Shown here in pieces: positions 34,839 through 44,170 of a DNA stretch of 64,000 nt. Source of the DNA: Archangium violaceum (GTDB lineage Bacteria; Myxococcota; Myxococcia; Myxococcales; Myxococcaceae); NCBI RefSeq assembly GCF_016887565.1, contig NZ_CP069396.1, forward strand, positions 8,972,001-9,036,000. Direction: 5' to 3'. Numbering within the stretch: position 1 is the first letter of the stretch; every line of letters begins with the position of its first letter. The notes under the pieces were generated by a model, which saw nothing but the letters and a program-made list of their open reading frames with translations, searched no databases and was not told the DNA's origin. Made by a program: the position numbers and the translations under genes.

Positions 34839-35804
34839 ATGCGGTCGCCCCCTACCCCCCATCCGCTCCTATGGGTCTCCGCGCTCTTCACCTGGCTCAT
34901 GGTGGGAACGCAAGGTCTGGCGGAAATCGGCTTCACCCCCGAGCGTCTGTACAATGCCTCCGTGCTCGGGTGGCTCATCGCCTATCTGGTTTTTGGCGTG
35001 GCCTTCTGGCTGAACACGCGCGAGGTGGGGCGCCATGCCTTCTCGCGCCTGGGCGTGCAGACGATCGCGGCGCTGATCGTGATCGCCACCGGCGACTCCG
35101 GCTTCGAGGGCGCGCTGCTCGCCATCGTCTCCGGCCAGGCGCCCATGTACCTGCCCGTGCGGCCCGCCGTCCTGTGGTGCGCGGGGCTGGTGCTCACGAG
35201 CCTGGCCCTGTTTCTCGTCCTCCTGCCGCCCCTGCCCGCGCTGTCGACGGCGGCGGGCTATGCCGGCTTCCTGTCGTTCACCGCCACGGCGGCCCACCTC
35301 CAGCAGCGCGCGATGGACGGGCAGCGGGAGCTGGCCCGGCTGCACCTGCGGCTCGAGGCCGCCCAGGAACTGCTCGCCGAGCGCGAGCGGGGCGAGGTGG
35401 TGTCCTCCCTGCGCGAGGGACCGCTTCAGCTCGGGCCCGCCCTGCGGGCCCTGGTGCACGAGGTGCCAGGGCTCGAGGTGCACCTGCGCGTCCCGGAGGG
35501 ACTCTCCATCACCGGGCCCGCCGCGGCCCACTGCCTGCTGCGCTGCGTCCAGGAGGTCATCACCAACACCCTGCGTCACGCGTCCGCGCATCATCTTTGG
35601 ATCGACGTCGTCTCCACCCATGAGGGGGCCCTCCTGCTTCACGCGCGGGATGACGGCCTGGGCGCGCCCACGATCGAGCCCGGCGCGGGGCTCACCGGCA
35701 TGCGCGAGCGCTTCACCCAGCTGGGCGGGAACCTGGAACTGCGTGTGGAAACCCGGGGGGGGAGTAGAGCTGGTGGCCTGGCTGCCAGCGAGAGGAGTAT
35801 CGAC
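34839..35804 (+). CDS. NarX/DesK-type membrane sensor kinase, H-box deleted and fused to the downstream regulator
   Basis: Residues 1-322 of a 535-residue open frame. About five membrane helices (residues 10-150) are followed by a short coiled coil (RELARLHLRLEAAQELLAER) and a HATPase_c domain with EVITNTLRHASA (N-box), RDDGLGAP (G1) and GLTGMRERFTQLGG (G2). Between the coiled coil and EVVSSLREGPLQLG the family normally has the DHp segment with the phospho-acceptor His (ELHDxxG); here they are joined directly near residue 185, so the His is missing. At residues 306-309 an 8-G run shifts the kinase out of its usual C-terminal frame (VELVAWLPARGVST then TGA). Reading therefore runs on without a stop into the regulator. 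Confidence 0.7.
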
Positions 35805-36446
35805 ATGATCCGTATCATCCTGGCGGATGACCATGCCATGGTGCGCGAGGGCCTTCGCGGTCTGCTGGCGCTCACCCCGGACCTGTGCGTCGTGGGAGAG
35901 GCGTCCGATGGATACGAGGCCCTACGGCTGGTGGCCACGTTGGACCCGGACCTGGTGTTGATGGACGTGCGGATGCCGCGGCTCGGCGGACTGGAGGCCC
36001 TGCGCATTCTGCGGCGCACGGATCCGGAGCGCCGCGTGGTGCTGCTCAGCACGTTCGACGAGGACGCGGTGCTCCAGGAGGCGCTGCGGCTTGGGATCCA
36101 GGGCTTCCTGCTCAAGGACGTGACGCGCGACGAGCTCGCCGAGGCGCTCCACCGGGTCGCGGCCGGCGAGACACTGCCTCCGCCCGGGCTCTCCGAGCAG
36201 GTGGTGAGCGGCTTCGCGGAGCTGGCGCGGGACTTTCCGCACGCGGAGCGCCACGAGGACCTCACGCGCCGGGAGCGGGAGGTGTTGCGGCTCATCGCCC
36301 GGGGCCTGAGCAACCGGGAGATCGCCGAGGCGCTGGGGACCGCCGAGGGCACGGTGAAGAACCACACGTCCAACATCCTCTCCAAGCTGGGGGTCCGGGA
36401 CCGCACCCGCGCCATCCTCCGGGGTATGGAGCTGGGCTGCTTGTGA
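35805..36446 (+). CDS. NarL/LuxR-type response regulator
   Basis: A 213-residue regulator if started at ATG 35805, in frame with the kinase part. It has a REC domain with DDH (acid pocket), phospho-acceptor Asp54 in LVLMDVRMP and Lys in FLLKDV. A LuxR helix-turn-helix follows: LTRREREVLRLIARGLSNRE and GTVKNHTSNILSKLGVRDRT. With one G fewer in the G8 run the kinase stop TGA would overlap this ATG as ATGA, the usual translational coupling. In the given sequence the protein can be made alone, from its own ATG, or as a kinase fusion. All REC and DNA-binding residues are intact. Confidence 0.85.
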   Translation: MIRIILADDHAMVREGLRGLLALTPDLCVVGEASDGYEALRLVATLDPDLVLMDVRMPRLGGLEALRILRRTDPERRVVLLSTFDEDAVLQEALRLGIQGFLLKDVTRDELAEALHRVAAGETLPPPGLSEQVVSGFAELARDFPHAERHEDLTRREREVLRLIARGLSNREIAEALGTAEGTVKNHTSNILSKLGVRDRTRAILRGMELGCL

Positions 36447-36471
36447 GACCTCAGGTGGCCCGATCCGCGTG

Positions 36472-36500
36472 TTGACAACCAATAAGCATCGACTTATACG
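36472..36500 (+). promoter_or_regulatory. Promoter with ArsR operator
   Basis: TTGACA (36472-36477), a 17-base spacer and TATACG (36495-36500) form a good sigma-70 promoter just before the ArsR gene. ATAAG-N6-CTTAT (36482-36497) is an inverted repeat inside the spacer that overlaps the -10, exactly where an autoregulating ArsR repressor should bind. Confidence 0.7.
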
Positions 36501-36506
36501 TCGCGG

Positions 36507-36836
36507 ATGCAGAGCGCGGCCGTGGTCGAAGACAAGATCTTCCAGGCACTGGCGGACTCCAGCCGCCGGGCGATCTTCGAGTCGCTCTCGCGTGGCGAAG
36601 CGGCGGTGAAGGACCTCACGGCGCGCTTCGACATCTCGCAGCCGGCGGTCTCGCAGCACCTCGCCATTTTGAAAGACGCCGGCCTGGTGAGCGGCCGGCG
36701 CGAGGGGCGCTGTGTCTACTACCGGGTGGAGCCACGCGGGATGAAGCCGCTCATCGACTGGATCGCGCACTACCGCGCCTTCTGGACGGAGCACATCGAT
36801 CGCCTTGAACAACTGCTGGAGAAGATGGACCAATGA
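36507..36836 (+). CDS. ArsR-family transcriptional regulator
   Basis: A 109-residue winged-helix repressor: IFQALADSSRRAIFESLSRG, VKDLTARFDISQPAVSQHLA, ILKDAGLVSGRREGRCVYYR. No metal-binding Cys pair (ELCVCDL type) is present, so it belongs to the non-metal subgroup that usually sits next to SRPBCC genes. Its stop overlaps the start of the next gene by 4 bases. The promoter carries an operator-like palindrome, which predicts autorepression of the three-gene operon. Confidence 0.9.
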   Translation: MQSAAVVEDKIFQALADSSRRAIFESLSRGEAAVKDLTARFDISQPAVSQHLAILKDAGLVSGRREGRCVYYRVEPRGMKPLIDWIAHYRAFWTEHIDRLEQLLEKMDQ

Positions 36837-37276
36837 TTCCCACCGGCAAGACCGCACAATCACAAACTGAATCCCTTTCGCTCGAATTCGATTTGCGTCA
36901 TTCGCCGGAGAAGGTGTGGCGCGCGCTCACCGACCCCGTACTGCTCGTGGAGTGGCTCCTGCCCGTCGTCGATCTCAAGCTCGAGCCGGGGGCGGCGTTC
37001 ACGTTCAAGGCGCAGCCGCAGCCCGGTTGGGACGGCGTCGTGAATTGCCGACTCCTCGAGCTCGAAGCGCAGAGGAAGCTCAGCTACACGTGGGTTGTCG
37101 GCAACATCGACACCGTCGTGACGTTCACGCTCACCCCCACGGCGTCGGGCACGCGCCTGTCCCTCGTGCAGTCGGGCTTCAAGCCGGACCAGAAGCAGAA
37201 CTTCGCCGGCGCGCGTTACGGCTGGAAGATGATGAGCGAGAAGCTCGTCGACCTGCTCGAGAGGAGATCCCATTGA
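36833..37276 (+). CDS. SRPBCC-family (AHSA1/START-like) protein
   Basis: A 147-residue hydrophobic-pocket protein: FDLRHSPEKVWRALTDPVLL (first helix-grip element), GVVNCRLLELEAQRKLSYTW and the C-terminal helix NFAGARYGWKMMSEKLVDLL. Such proteins bind small hydrophobic ligands and are commonly co-encoded with ArsR regulators. The ATG overlaps the ArsR stop (ATGA), which indicates translational coupling. Confidence 0.88.
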   Translation: MIPTGKTAQSQTESLSLEFDLRHSPEKVWRALTDPVLLVEWLLPVVDLKLEPGAAFTFKAQPQPGWDGVVNCRLLELEAQRKLSYTWVVGNIDTVVTFTLTPTASGTRLSLVQSGFKPDQKQNFAGARYGWKMMSEKLVDLLERRSH

Positions 37277-37491
37277 ACTGGAACAAATGGGTTCAGCAGA
37301 CCCACCGCTGGCTGTCCATTGCCTTTACAGTGGCCGTCATCGTCAACATCGTCGCCCTGGCACGGAAGGAGACTGCCGTCTGGGTGGGCTTCTTGGCGCT
37401 GCCCCCGCTCGCCTTGCTCATGTTCACCGGTCTGTACTTGTTCGTACTGCCGTATGCCACCAGGTGGCGCAGCCGGCGACGCACCGATTGA
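37273..37491 (+). CDS. Small membrane protein, third gene of the ArsR-SRPBCC operon
   Basis: A 72-residue protein starting at TTG 37273, which overlaps the SRPBCC stop (ATTGA) and follows GAGAGGAGATCC. It has two hydrophobic helices, WLSIAFTVAVIVNIVALA and GFLALPPLALLMFTGLYLFV, and a basic end RWRSRRRTD. Similar small proteins beginning with a W-x-x-x-THRWLS pattern often accompany ArsR/SRPBCC pairs in proteobacteria. The coupling and the ribosome binding site make it a real gene in spite of its size and its TTG start. Confidence 0.7.
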   Translation: MNWNKWVQQTHRWLSIAFTVAVIVNIVALARKETAVWVGFLALPPLALLMFTGLYLFVLPYATRWRSRRRTD

Positions 37492-37566
37492 CGGGCGGCT
37501 GCACGACGAAAGACTTGACCCTGAAGCGACCGTAGCTGAGCCACGCTTCAGGAGTAGAATCTGCTC

Positions 37567-37600
37567 GACCCCGTGGGTGACCGAGACGCCCGCGGGGCTC
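37567..37600 (+). terminator. Imperfect hairpin after the ArsR operon
   Basis: GACCCCGTGGG and CCCGCGGGGCTC can pair with one mismatch around an 11-base loop, followed by TCTT. The position between the small membrane protein gene and the UvrA-like gene fits a terminator; the strength is moderate. Confidence 0.3.
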
Positions 37601-37628
37601 TCTTCCCAAACCGTCGATACTCGATGAC

Positions 37629-40148
<2,520 letters not shown>

Positions 40149-40282
40149 GCTTCGAGGGTTCACGACGCCTTCTCGCGGCACGAAGACGCCGTCCGGTACC
40201 CGTGAACCTCCCCGCCAGCACCATCAGCCCGAGCACACCGGCGGCCAGCGAGCGGTCGGGAGGCAAAAGGAAGTGGTGTACC

Positions 40283-41218
40283 ATGGCGCGCTGGAGGTGT
40301 CCGGTGCCACGACACACGCACGCAATCGGAGCCGTGATGGGGGTGTTCTTCTTCCTCGCAGGCAGCCTCGCGGAAGCCGAGCCGGCGAAGAAGGAAGCGC
40401 CACGCGTCGAGGGCGAGCTCCTCATCTGGTCCGGAGGGAAGACCCGGGCCGAGGCCGAGCGCCAGCAACAGGCGCTGAAGGCCTATCAGGAGGCGCTCGA
40501 GCCCGTCCTCCCGCTGACCTCCGAGGTACTGGAGAGCGCCAGGGTTCCGGGACTGAAGCCCGGCTTCTTCATCGTGGCCCTGGGCGTCTGTCCGAAGGAG
40601 AAGGTGGCGGACCCCATGGGCGTCCTCAAGGCCGTCTCCCCGGAGGTCTACACCCGGAGCGTGAAGTACCAGCCAGACGAGGCGACGCCGGCACTCGGGT
40701 GCCCCGAGCTGGAGTCCGTCGCCACCGACGGCGCCGATGAGCCGGTCCGCTGGAGCCTGCACCGGGCCGAGCGCCTGGAGCAGGGCGGGAACACGTTCAT
40801 CGGACTGGCCTTCACCTACCGCTGGTCGGAGCAGGGAGACTTCGCGCGCGACTACTTCTCTTCCAAGGTCCTCTACCTGTTGGTGGGCAAGAAAGGGCGG
40901 CTGGTGGACTCCAAGGTCCACGACGGCCCGAGTGACGCCACCACCCTCAAGTCCTTCTCGGCCGAGGGCAACCGCCTCGTCTCCCAGTTGGAGTACGGAG
41001 ACCCTCCGTGCAACCCCCGTGATGATGTCTTCAAGGGCTGGAGGACCCGGGTCAAGGCCTCCGTCGTGAAGGGCCACATCGAGGTCTCGGTGGACGAGCC
41101 CACGCTCGTCAAGGAGGGGTCCTGTGGCTACGCGCAGGAGGAACGGATGGTGACGGGCCAGGACGCTCAGGACGCCGCACAGCAGCGGGACTCCGAGGAC
41201 TCCCAGCAGGAGGAGTGA
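40283..41218 (+). CDS. Exported hypothetical protein
   Basis: A 311-residue protein. The ATG at 40283 follows AAAAGGAAG and starts a signal peptide (hydrophobic IGAVMGVFFFLAGSLAEAEP). The mature part is charged, with four cysteines (VALGVCPKEK, ALGCPELE, PPCNPRDD, GSCGYAQ) that may form two disulphides. The middle and C-terminal parts look beta-rich (VLYLLVGKKGRLVDSKVHDG). The tail is acidic (DAAQQRDSEDSQQEE). I do not recognise the family. Confidence 0.7.
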   Translation: MARWRCPVPRHTHAIGAVMGVFFFLAGSLAEAEPAKKEAPRVEGELLIWSGGKTRAEAERQQQALKAYQEALEPVLPLTSEVLESARVPGLKPGFFIVALGVCPKEKVADPMGVLKAVSPEVYTRSVKYQPDEATPALGCPELESVATDGADEPVRWSLHRAERLEQGGNTFIGLAFTYRWSEQGDFARDYFSSKVLYLLVGKKGRLVDSKVHDGPSDATTLKSFSAEGNRLVSQLEYGDPPCNPRDDVFKGWRTRVKASVVKGHIEVSVDEPTLVKEGSCGYAQEERMVTGQDAQDAAQQRDSEDSQQEE

Positions 41219-41270
41219 TCCACGCCCCGGGTGCGTGCGGGCCCGGTGGCGCTGACGCGGCCCTCAGCGA

Positions 41271-41305
41271 GTTGACACGTCAACCGGAGGAGCTGACGTG
41301 TCAAC
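41271..41305. promoter_or_regulatory. Perfect 12-bp inverted repeat enclosing a Shine-Dalgarno-like loop
   Basis: GTTGACACGTCA and TGACGTGTCAAC form a perfect 12-base inverted repeat with an 11-base loop containing GGAGGAG. More GTCA/TGAC half-sites follow up to about 41330. As RNA this would be a strong hairpin presenting a ribosome binding site in its loop, 5 bases from a GTG; as DNA it could be an operator. It lies 53 bases after the previous stop. Confidence 0.5.
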
Positions 41306-41319
41306 TGACCCGCTGACAC

Positions 41320-41569
41320 AACCCAAGTCGAAGGACGCAAGTTCCCCCAAGCAAGTTCGGAGGAGGCGAACGAGGCGCCCCAGGCAGCGGCCAGCAAGGC
41401 GCCGCGACACCCATCAACGCAGCCGTCGGCACGGTACGCCAAGAAGACGGCCGACGACGCCAAGGCCAACAAGACGGACGACGTGAAGGCCGACTGCAAA
41501 GCGTGCCACGACGCCTACAAGAGTGCCTATATCAACAACGTGACTCTCCGGAACAAGCCGCTCCCGTAA
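41320..41569 (+). pseudogene. C-terminal remnant of a c-type cytochrome
   Basis: In the frame ending at TAA 41567 the sequence reads YAKKTADDAKANKTDDVKAD, then CKACH (41495-41509) and DAYKSAYINNVTLRNKPLP. CxxCH near the C-terminus of an Ala/Lys-rich helix is the haem-binding motif of cytochrome c'-type proteins. No start codon is found in this frame; a GTG start 5 bases after the GGAGGAG lies in another frame that turns Arg-rich. A frameshift or truncation has probably inactivated the gene. Confidence 0.4.
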
Positions 41570-41655
41570 GCGTTGGTGCGGCTGAGCAAGGAGAACCGCC
41601 AGCTGCAGAGTCATCGCCTGGGGCGGCGCCTTGAAGCCCCTGCGCCAGGGCTGAA

Positions 41656-42030
41656 TCACCGCCGCTCGGGCGGGGGGACGAACACGCCGAACACGCGCGT
41701 CTCCTCGCCGGCCTCGGCATCCTGCTCCTCGGTCGCCACCATCCCCCACAAGCGGACGGTCTGGGTGGGTGCCTGGCCCCGCCGTGCGTCCCCGAAGGCG
41801 GCGGCGGCCAGACACACGCCCTTGGAGTTGGAGGGTGTCTCCGGAACACAGCTGTCGCTGGTGGCCAGCGCCTTCACCCACCCGGCCCGGTGGGCAGCGC
41901 CGGGCGCCTCCTTCACGGCCAGGGGTCTCTGGGTCGTCTCGGTCGCCTCGGACTGCTTCCTCTTCGTGCATCCCGCGGCGCCCAGGACCACCGCACAGCT
42001 CACCGCCATTCCCGTCAGAAACAGCCTCAC
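41656..42030 (-). CDS. Small lipoprotein of unknown function
   Basis: A 124-residue protein. The GTG at 42030 follows GGAGGGG at 6 bases; an ATG further upstream has no such site. The lipobox is GAAGC (Cys21). The mature part has two Cys (SDSCVPET, GVCLAAAAFG) and a WGMVATEEQDAEAGEETRVF stretch. No family is recognised, and nothing in the neighbourhood indicates a role. Confidence 0.65.
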   Translation of the reverse strand: MRLFLTGMAVSCAVVLGAAGCTKRKQSEATETTQRPLAVKEAPGAAHRAGWVKALATSDSCVPETPSNSKGVCLAAAAFGDARRGQAPTQTVRLWGMVATEEQDAEAGEETRVFGVFVPPPERR

Positions 42031-42189
42031 GTCACGCCCCTCCGTTCGCGTTCGCTCGAAGAGTCCTGCCACAAGCCCCCCGGTGCGCTCCAGGTTGAAC
42101 GCCGAGGCGCGCTGCCAGGTTCACAGCCGTCTGTATGCTAGGGTCGGCGGAGAACGCCACGTCGCGCGCTTCTCTCCTCCGAGGTCTCG

Positions 42190-42612
42190 ATGCGTCCATC
42201 CAGTCGACTCACGGTCAGGCCTCAGCCGCTGATTGCGGTGAAGGACGTGAAGGCCAGCAGCGCGTGGTACCAGACGCTGCTGCAGCTGCACGGGGGCGAT
42301 CCGAACCATCCCCACCGGCTCATCTATGACCGCCTGATGAGTGGAGAGACCCTCGTCCTCCAACTGCATCGTTGGGATGCCGAGGAGCACCCCAATTTGA
42401 TGGGCGCCGATCGGGCACCGCACGGCCATGGCGTCCTTCTTTGGTTCGAGGTCGACGACTTCGATGCCGCCGTCGAACGCGTGAGACGTCTGGGCGCGCG
42501 GGTGATTGAAGAGCCGCACGTCAACCCCGCTCCGCAACACCGGGAGATCTGGCTCGAGGACCTGGACGGCTATGTCATCGTTCTCGCCAGTCCTGATGGC
42601 GAGGCGAGCTGA
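42190..42612 (+). CDS. VOC-family protein
   Basis: A 140-residue vicinal oxygen chelate protein of the bleomycin-resistance/glyoxalase-like type: PLIAVKDVKASSAWYQTLLQ, GVLLWFEVDDFDAAVERVRR, and IWLEDLDGYVIVLASPDG. One usual metal position, the first His, is replaced by an Ile/Ala-rich strand, while Glu in IWLED and His in APHGHGV may remain. It could bind a ligand without metal catalysis. Monocistronic. Confidence 0.82.
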   Translation: MRPSSRLTVRPQPLIAVKDVKASSAWYQTLLQLHGGDPNHPHRLIYDRLMSGETLVLQLHRWDAEEHPNLMGADRAPHGHGVLLWFEVDDFDAAVERVRRLGARVIEEPHVNPAPQHREIWLEDLDGYVIVLASPDGEAS

Positions 42613-42656
42613 ACGCCTCGAGTCCCAACCCGCGCGACGCAGGCCGACCGAGGCGC

Positions 42657-43322
42657 TCAACCGATCCGCATCGACAGCTCCACATCGCTGGCGAACGGCA
42701 CCGACAGATAGCCCTGCTGGGGCGAGCGGACGCGCTCCAGATACTCCGGGCACCAATCCGCATTGTCGGCGAGGATCAAGGCGCCTGGGCGCAGCCGACC
42801 TTCGACGAGAGACAGGATGGCCGGATAGAGCCCCTTGGCGCCGTCGAGCAGCAACAGATCGATCTGCTCGGGCAAGCCTTGGGCGAGCGTCTGGAGCGCG
42901 TCGCCCTCGCGAATCTCCACGAGGTCCGCGAGCCCGCCCGCCGCGATGTTCTCTCGCGCGCGGACGATCTTCGACGGCTCGAATTCACTCGTGATCAATC
43001 GGCCGCCGCCATTGTCGCGGAGCGCCGCCGCCAGGTGCAGGGTCGAGATGCCGAACGAGGTGCCGAACTCGACGATCGTCCGCGCGCGGCAGGTACGCGC
43101 CAGCATGTAGAGCAGCGTGCCGGTTTCGCGAGAGACGGCGAGCGCCTCGTCCTTCATCGTCGAGTAGAGCTCGAGGTAGTCGGTCTTGCTCGCCATCAGC
43201 CGGGCACGCTCTTGCTCCGGCATCTGGGCGAAGGTCGACATGAGCGCGGCCGACGACTGGTCGGCTTGCGCGAACAGACGATCGAGCAGGGGGGCGAGTG
43301 GTGCGGCGGAAAGTGTGGTCAT
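42657..43322 (-). CDS. Class I SAM-dependent O-methyltransferase
   Basis: A 221-residue enzyme of the catechol/caffeoyl-CoA O-methyltransferase-like group. TIVEFGTSFGISTLHLAAAL is the SAM-binding motif I, ITSEFEPSK motif post-I, REGDALQTL the acidic loop and LLLLDGAKGLY the catalytic/metal strand, with LADNADW following. It is divergent from a TetR gene 95 bases away, and the gap contains two inverted repeats, so TetR probably controls it. It may detoxify or modify a phenolic compound. Confidence 0.87.
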   Translation of the reverse strand: MTTLSAAPLAPLLDRLFAQADQSSAALMSTFAQMPEQERARLMASKTDYLELYSTMKDEALAVSRETGTLLYMLARTCRARTIVEFGTSFGISTLHLAAALRDNGGGRLITSEFEPSKIVRARENIAAGGLADLVEIREGDALQTLAQGLPEQIDLLLLDGAKGLYPAILSLVEGRLRPGALILADNADWCPEYLERVRSPQQGYLSVPFASDVELSMRIG

Positions 43323-43328
43323 CGGATG

Positions 43329-43369
43329 TCCTGGTCAGGTTGAAAGCGCGTCCTTGCGCCTGACCAGGA
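43329..43369. promoter_or_regulatory. 11-bp inverted repeat in the methyltransferase/TetR gap
   Basis: TCCTGGTCAGG and CCTGACCAGGA are perfect 11-base arms with a 19-base spacer, starting 6 bases upstream of the methyltransferase start codon. It may be an operator or a hairpin in the leader of the methyltransferase transcript. Confidence 0.5.
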
Positions 43370-43392
43370 AATACGATTAATCATTCGCATTT
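43369..43392. promoter_or_regulatory. Probable TetR operator
   Basis: AAATACGA-N8-TCGCATTT is a near-perfect inverted repeat (7 of 8 positions) centred on an AT-rich GATTAATC palindrome, 26 bases before the TetR start. It is typical in length and position for TetR autoregulation and control of the divergent methyltransferase. Confidence 0.5.
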
Positions 43393-43417
43393 CCTATTCG
43401 CGTTCCCGAGGCTCTTC

Positions 43418-44086
43418 GTGACGAATCGTCCAACCCCATGTATTTCCTCGCGAAAACAGCCCAGGCAGGCCCGTTCCGCGCAGCTCGTCGCCGACATTCT
43501 CGCCGCCGCTGCTCAGGTTCTGGCGCGTGACGGCGCGCACCGCTTCACCACCGCACGCGTCGCCGAGAAGGCTGGAATCAGCGTTGGATCGCTCTACCAA
43601 TACTTCCCGAACAAGGCGGCGATCCTCTTTCGTCTGCAGGCCGAGGAGTGGCGGCAGAATGGCGAGCTGCTGCGCGGCATCCTCGAGGATTCGACCAGGC
43701 CCCCACTCGAGCGCCTTCGCGAGGTCGTGCACGCCTTCATTCGTTCCGAATGCGCGGAGGCCGAGATGCGGATCGCGCTCAACGACGCGGCGCCGCTCTA
43801 TCGCGACGCACCCGAGGCCAAGGAGTCGCGCGTGTCCGGCACGCGCGCTGTGCAGAACTTCATGCGCGAGGCGCTCCCAACAGCCTCGGAGAAGCAGCGC
43901 GCACTCGCGGGCGATGTGATCATGATGTCGCTCAATGCCGTGGGAAAGCGGATCTCCGAGCAGGAGCGCACCGAACAGGAGGTCGACGCCTATGCCGGGG
44001 CGATGGCCGACATGTTCGGTGCCTATCTCAGCCAGCTCGAAGGCTCGGCCGCCGGGCCGGGTTGCCGAGGAGTCAGTTCACCTTGA
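43418..44086 (+). CDS. TetR-family transcriptional regulator
   Basis: A 222-residue repressor. The TetR helix-turn-helix is RFTTARVAEKAGISVGSLYQ followed by YFPNKAAIL (about residues 40-70). The C-terminal ligand domain has RIALNDAAPLYRDAPEAKES and resembles the TetR_C group found next to small-molecule modifying enzymes. Its last residues (GPGCRGVSSP) overlap antisense to the remnant at 44073. It is divergent from the O-methyltransferase and shares an operator-like palindrome with it. Confidence 0.88.
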   Translation: MTNRPTPCISSRKQPRQARSAQLVADILAAAAQVLARDGAHRFTTARVAEKAGISVGSLYQYFPNKAAILFRLQAEEWRQNGELLRGILEDSTRPPLERLREVVHAFIRSECAEAEMRIALNDAAPLYRDAPEAKESRVSGTRAVQNFMREALPTASEKQRALAGDVIMMSLNAVGKRISEQERTEQEVDAYAGAMADMFGAYLSQLEGSAAGPGCRGVSSP

Positions 44087-44170
44087 CGGAGATGGGCGCG
44101 GACGTGGTGACGTTGCCCGCCGCGTCATGGGCCCGCGTCGTGACAGTGCATTCCACCCGCTCAGGGCACG
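44073..44170 (-). pseudogene. C-terminal remnant of an Ig-like/HYR-type secreted protein
   Basis: The minus-strand frame reads ERVECTVTTRAHDAAGNVTT followed by SAPISVKVN and a TGA at 44073-44075. AHDAAGNVTTSAPISVKVN is the usual end of bacterial Ig-like repeats of large myxobacterial surface proteins. Only about 30 codons remain. The fragment abuts the M19-like gene and overlaps the TetR 3' end. Confidence 0.45.

Noticed and set aside
40149-40282. N-terminal extension of the exported protein from 40145
   Set aside because: The extra 46 residues are Arg/Pro-rich, and the ATG at 40283 has a ribosome binding site and begins a signal peptide.
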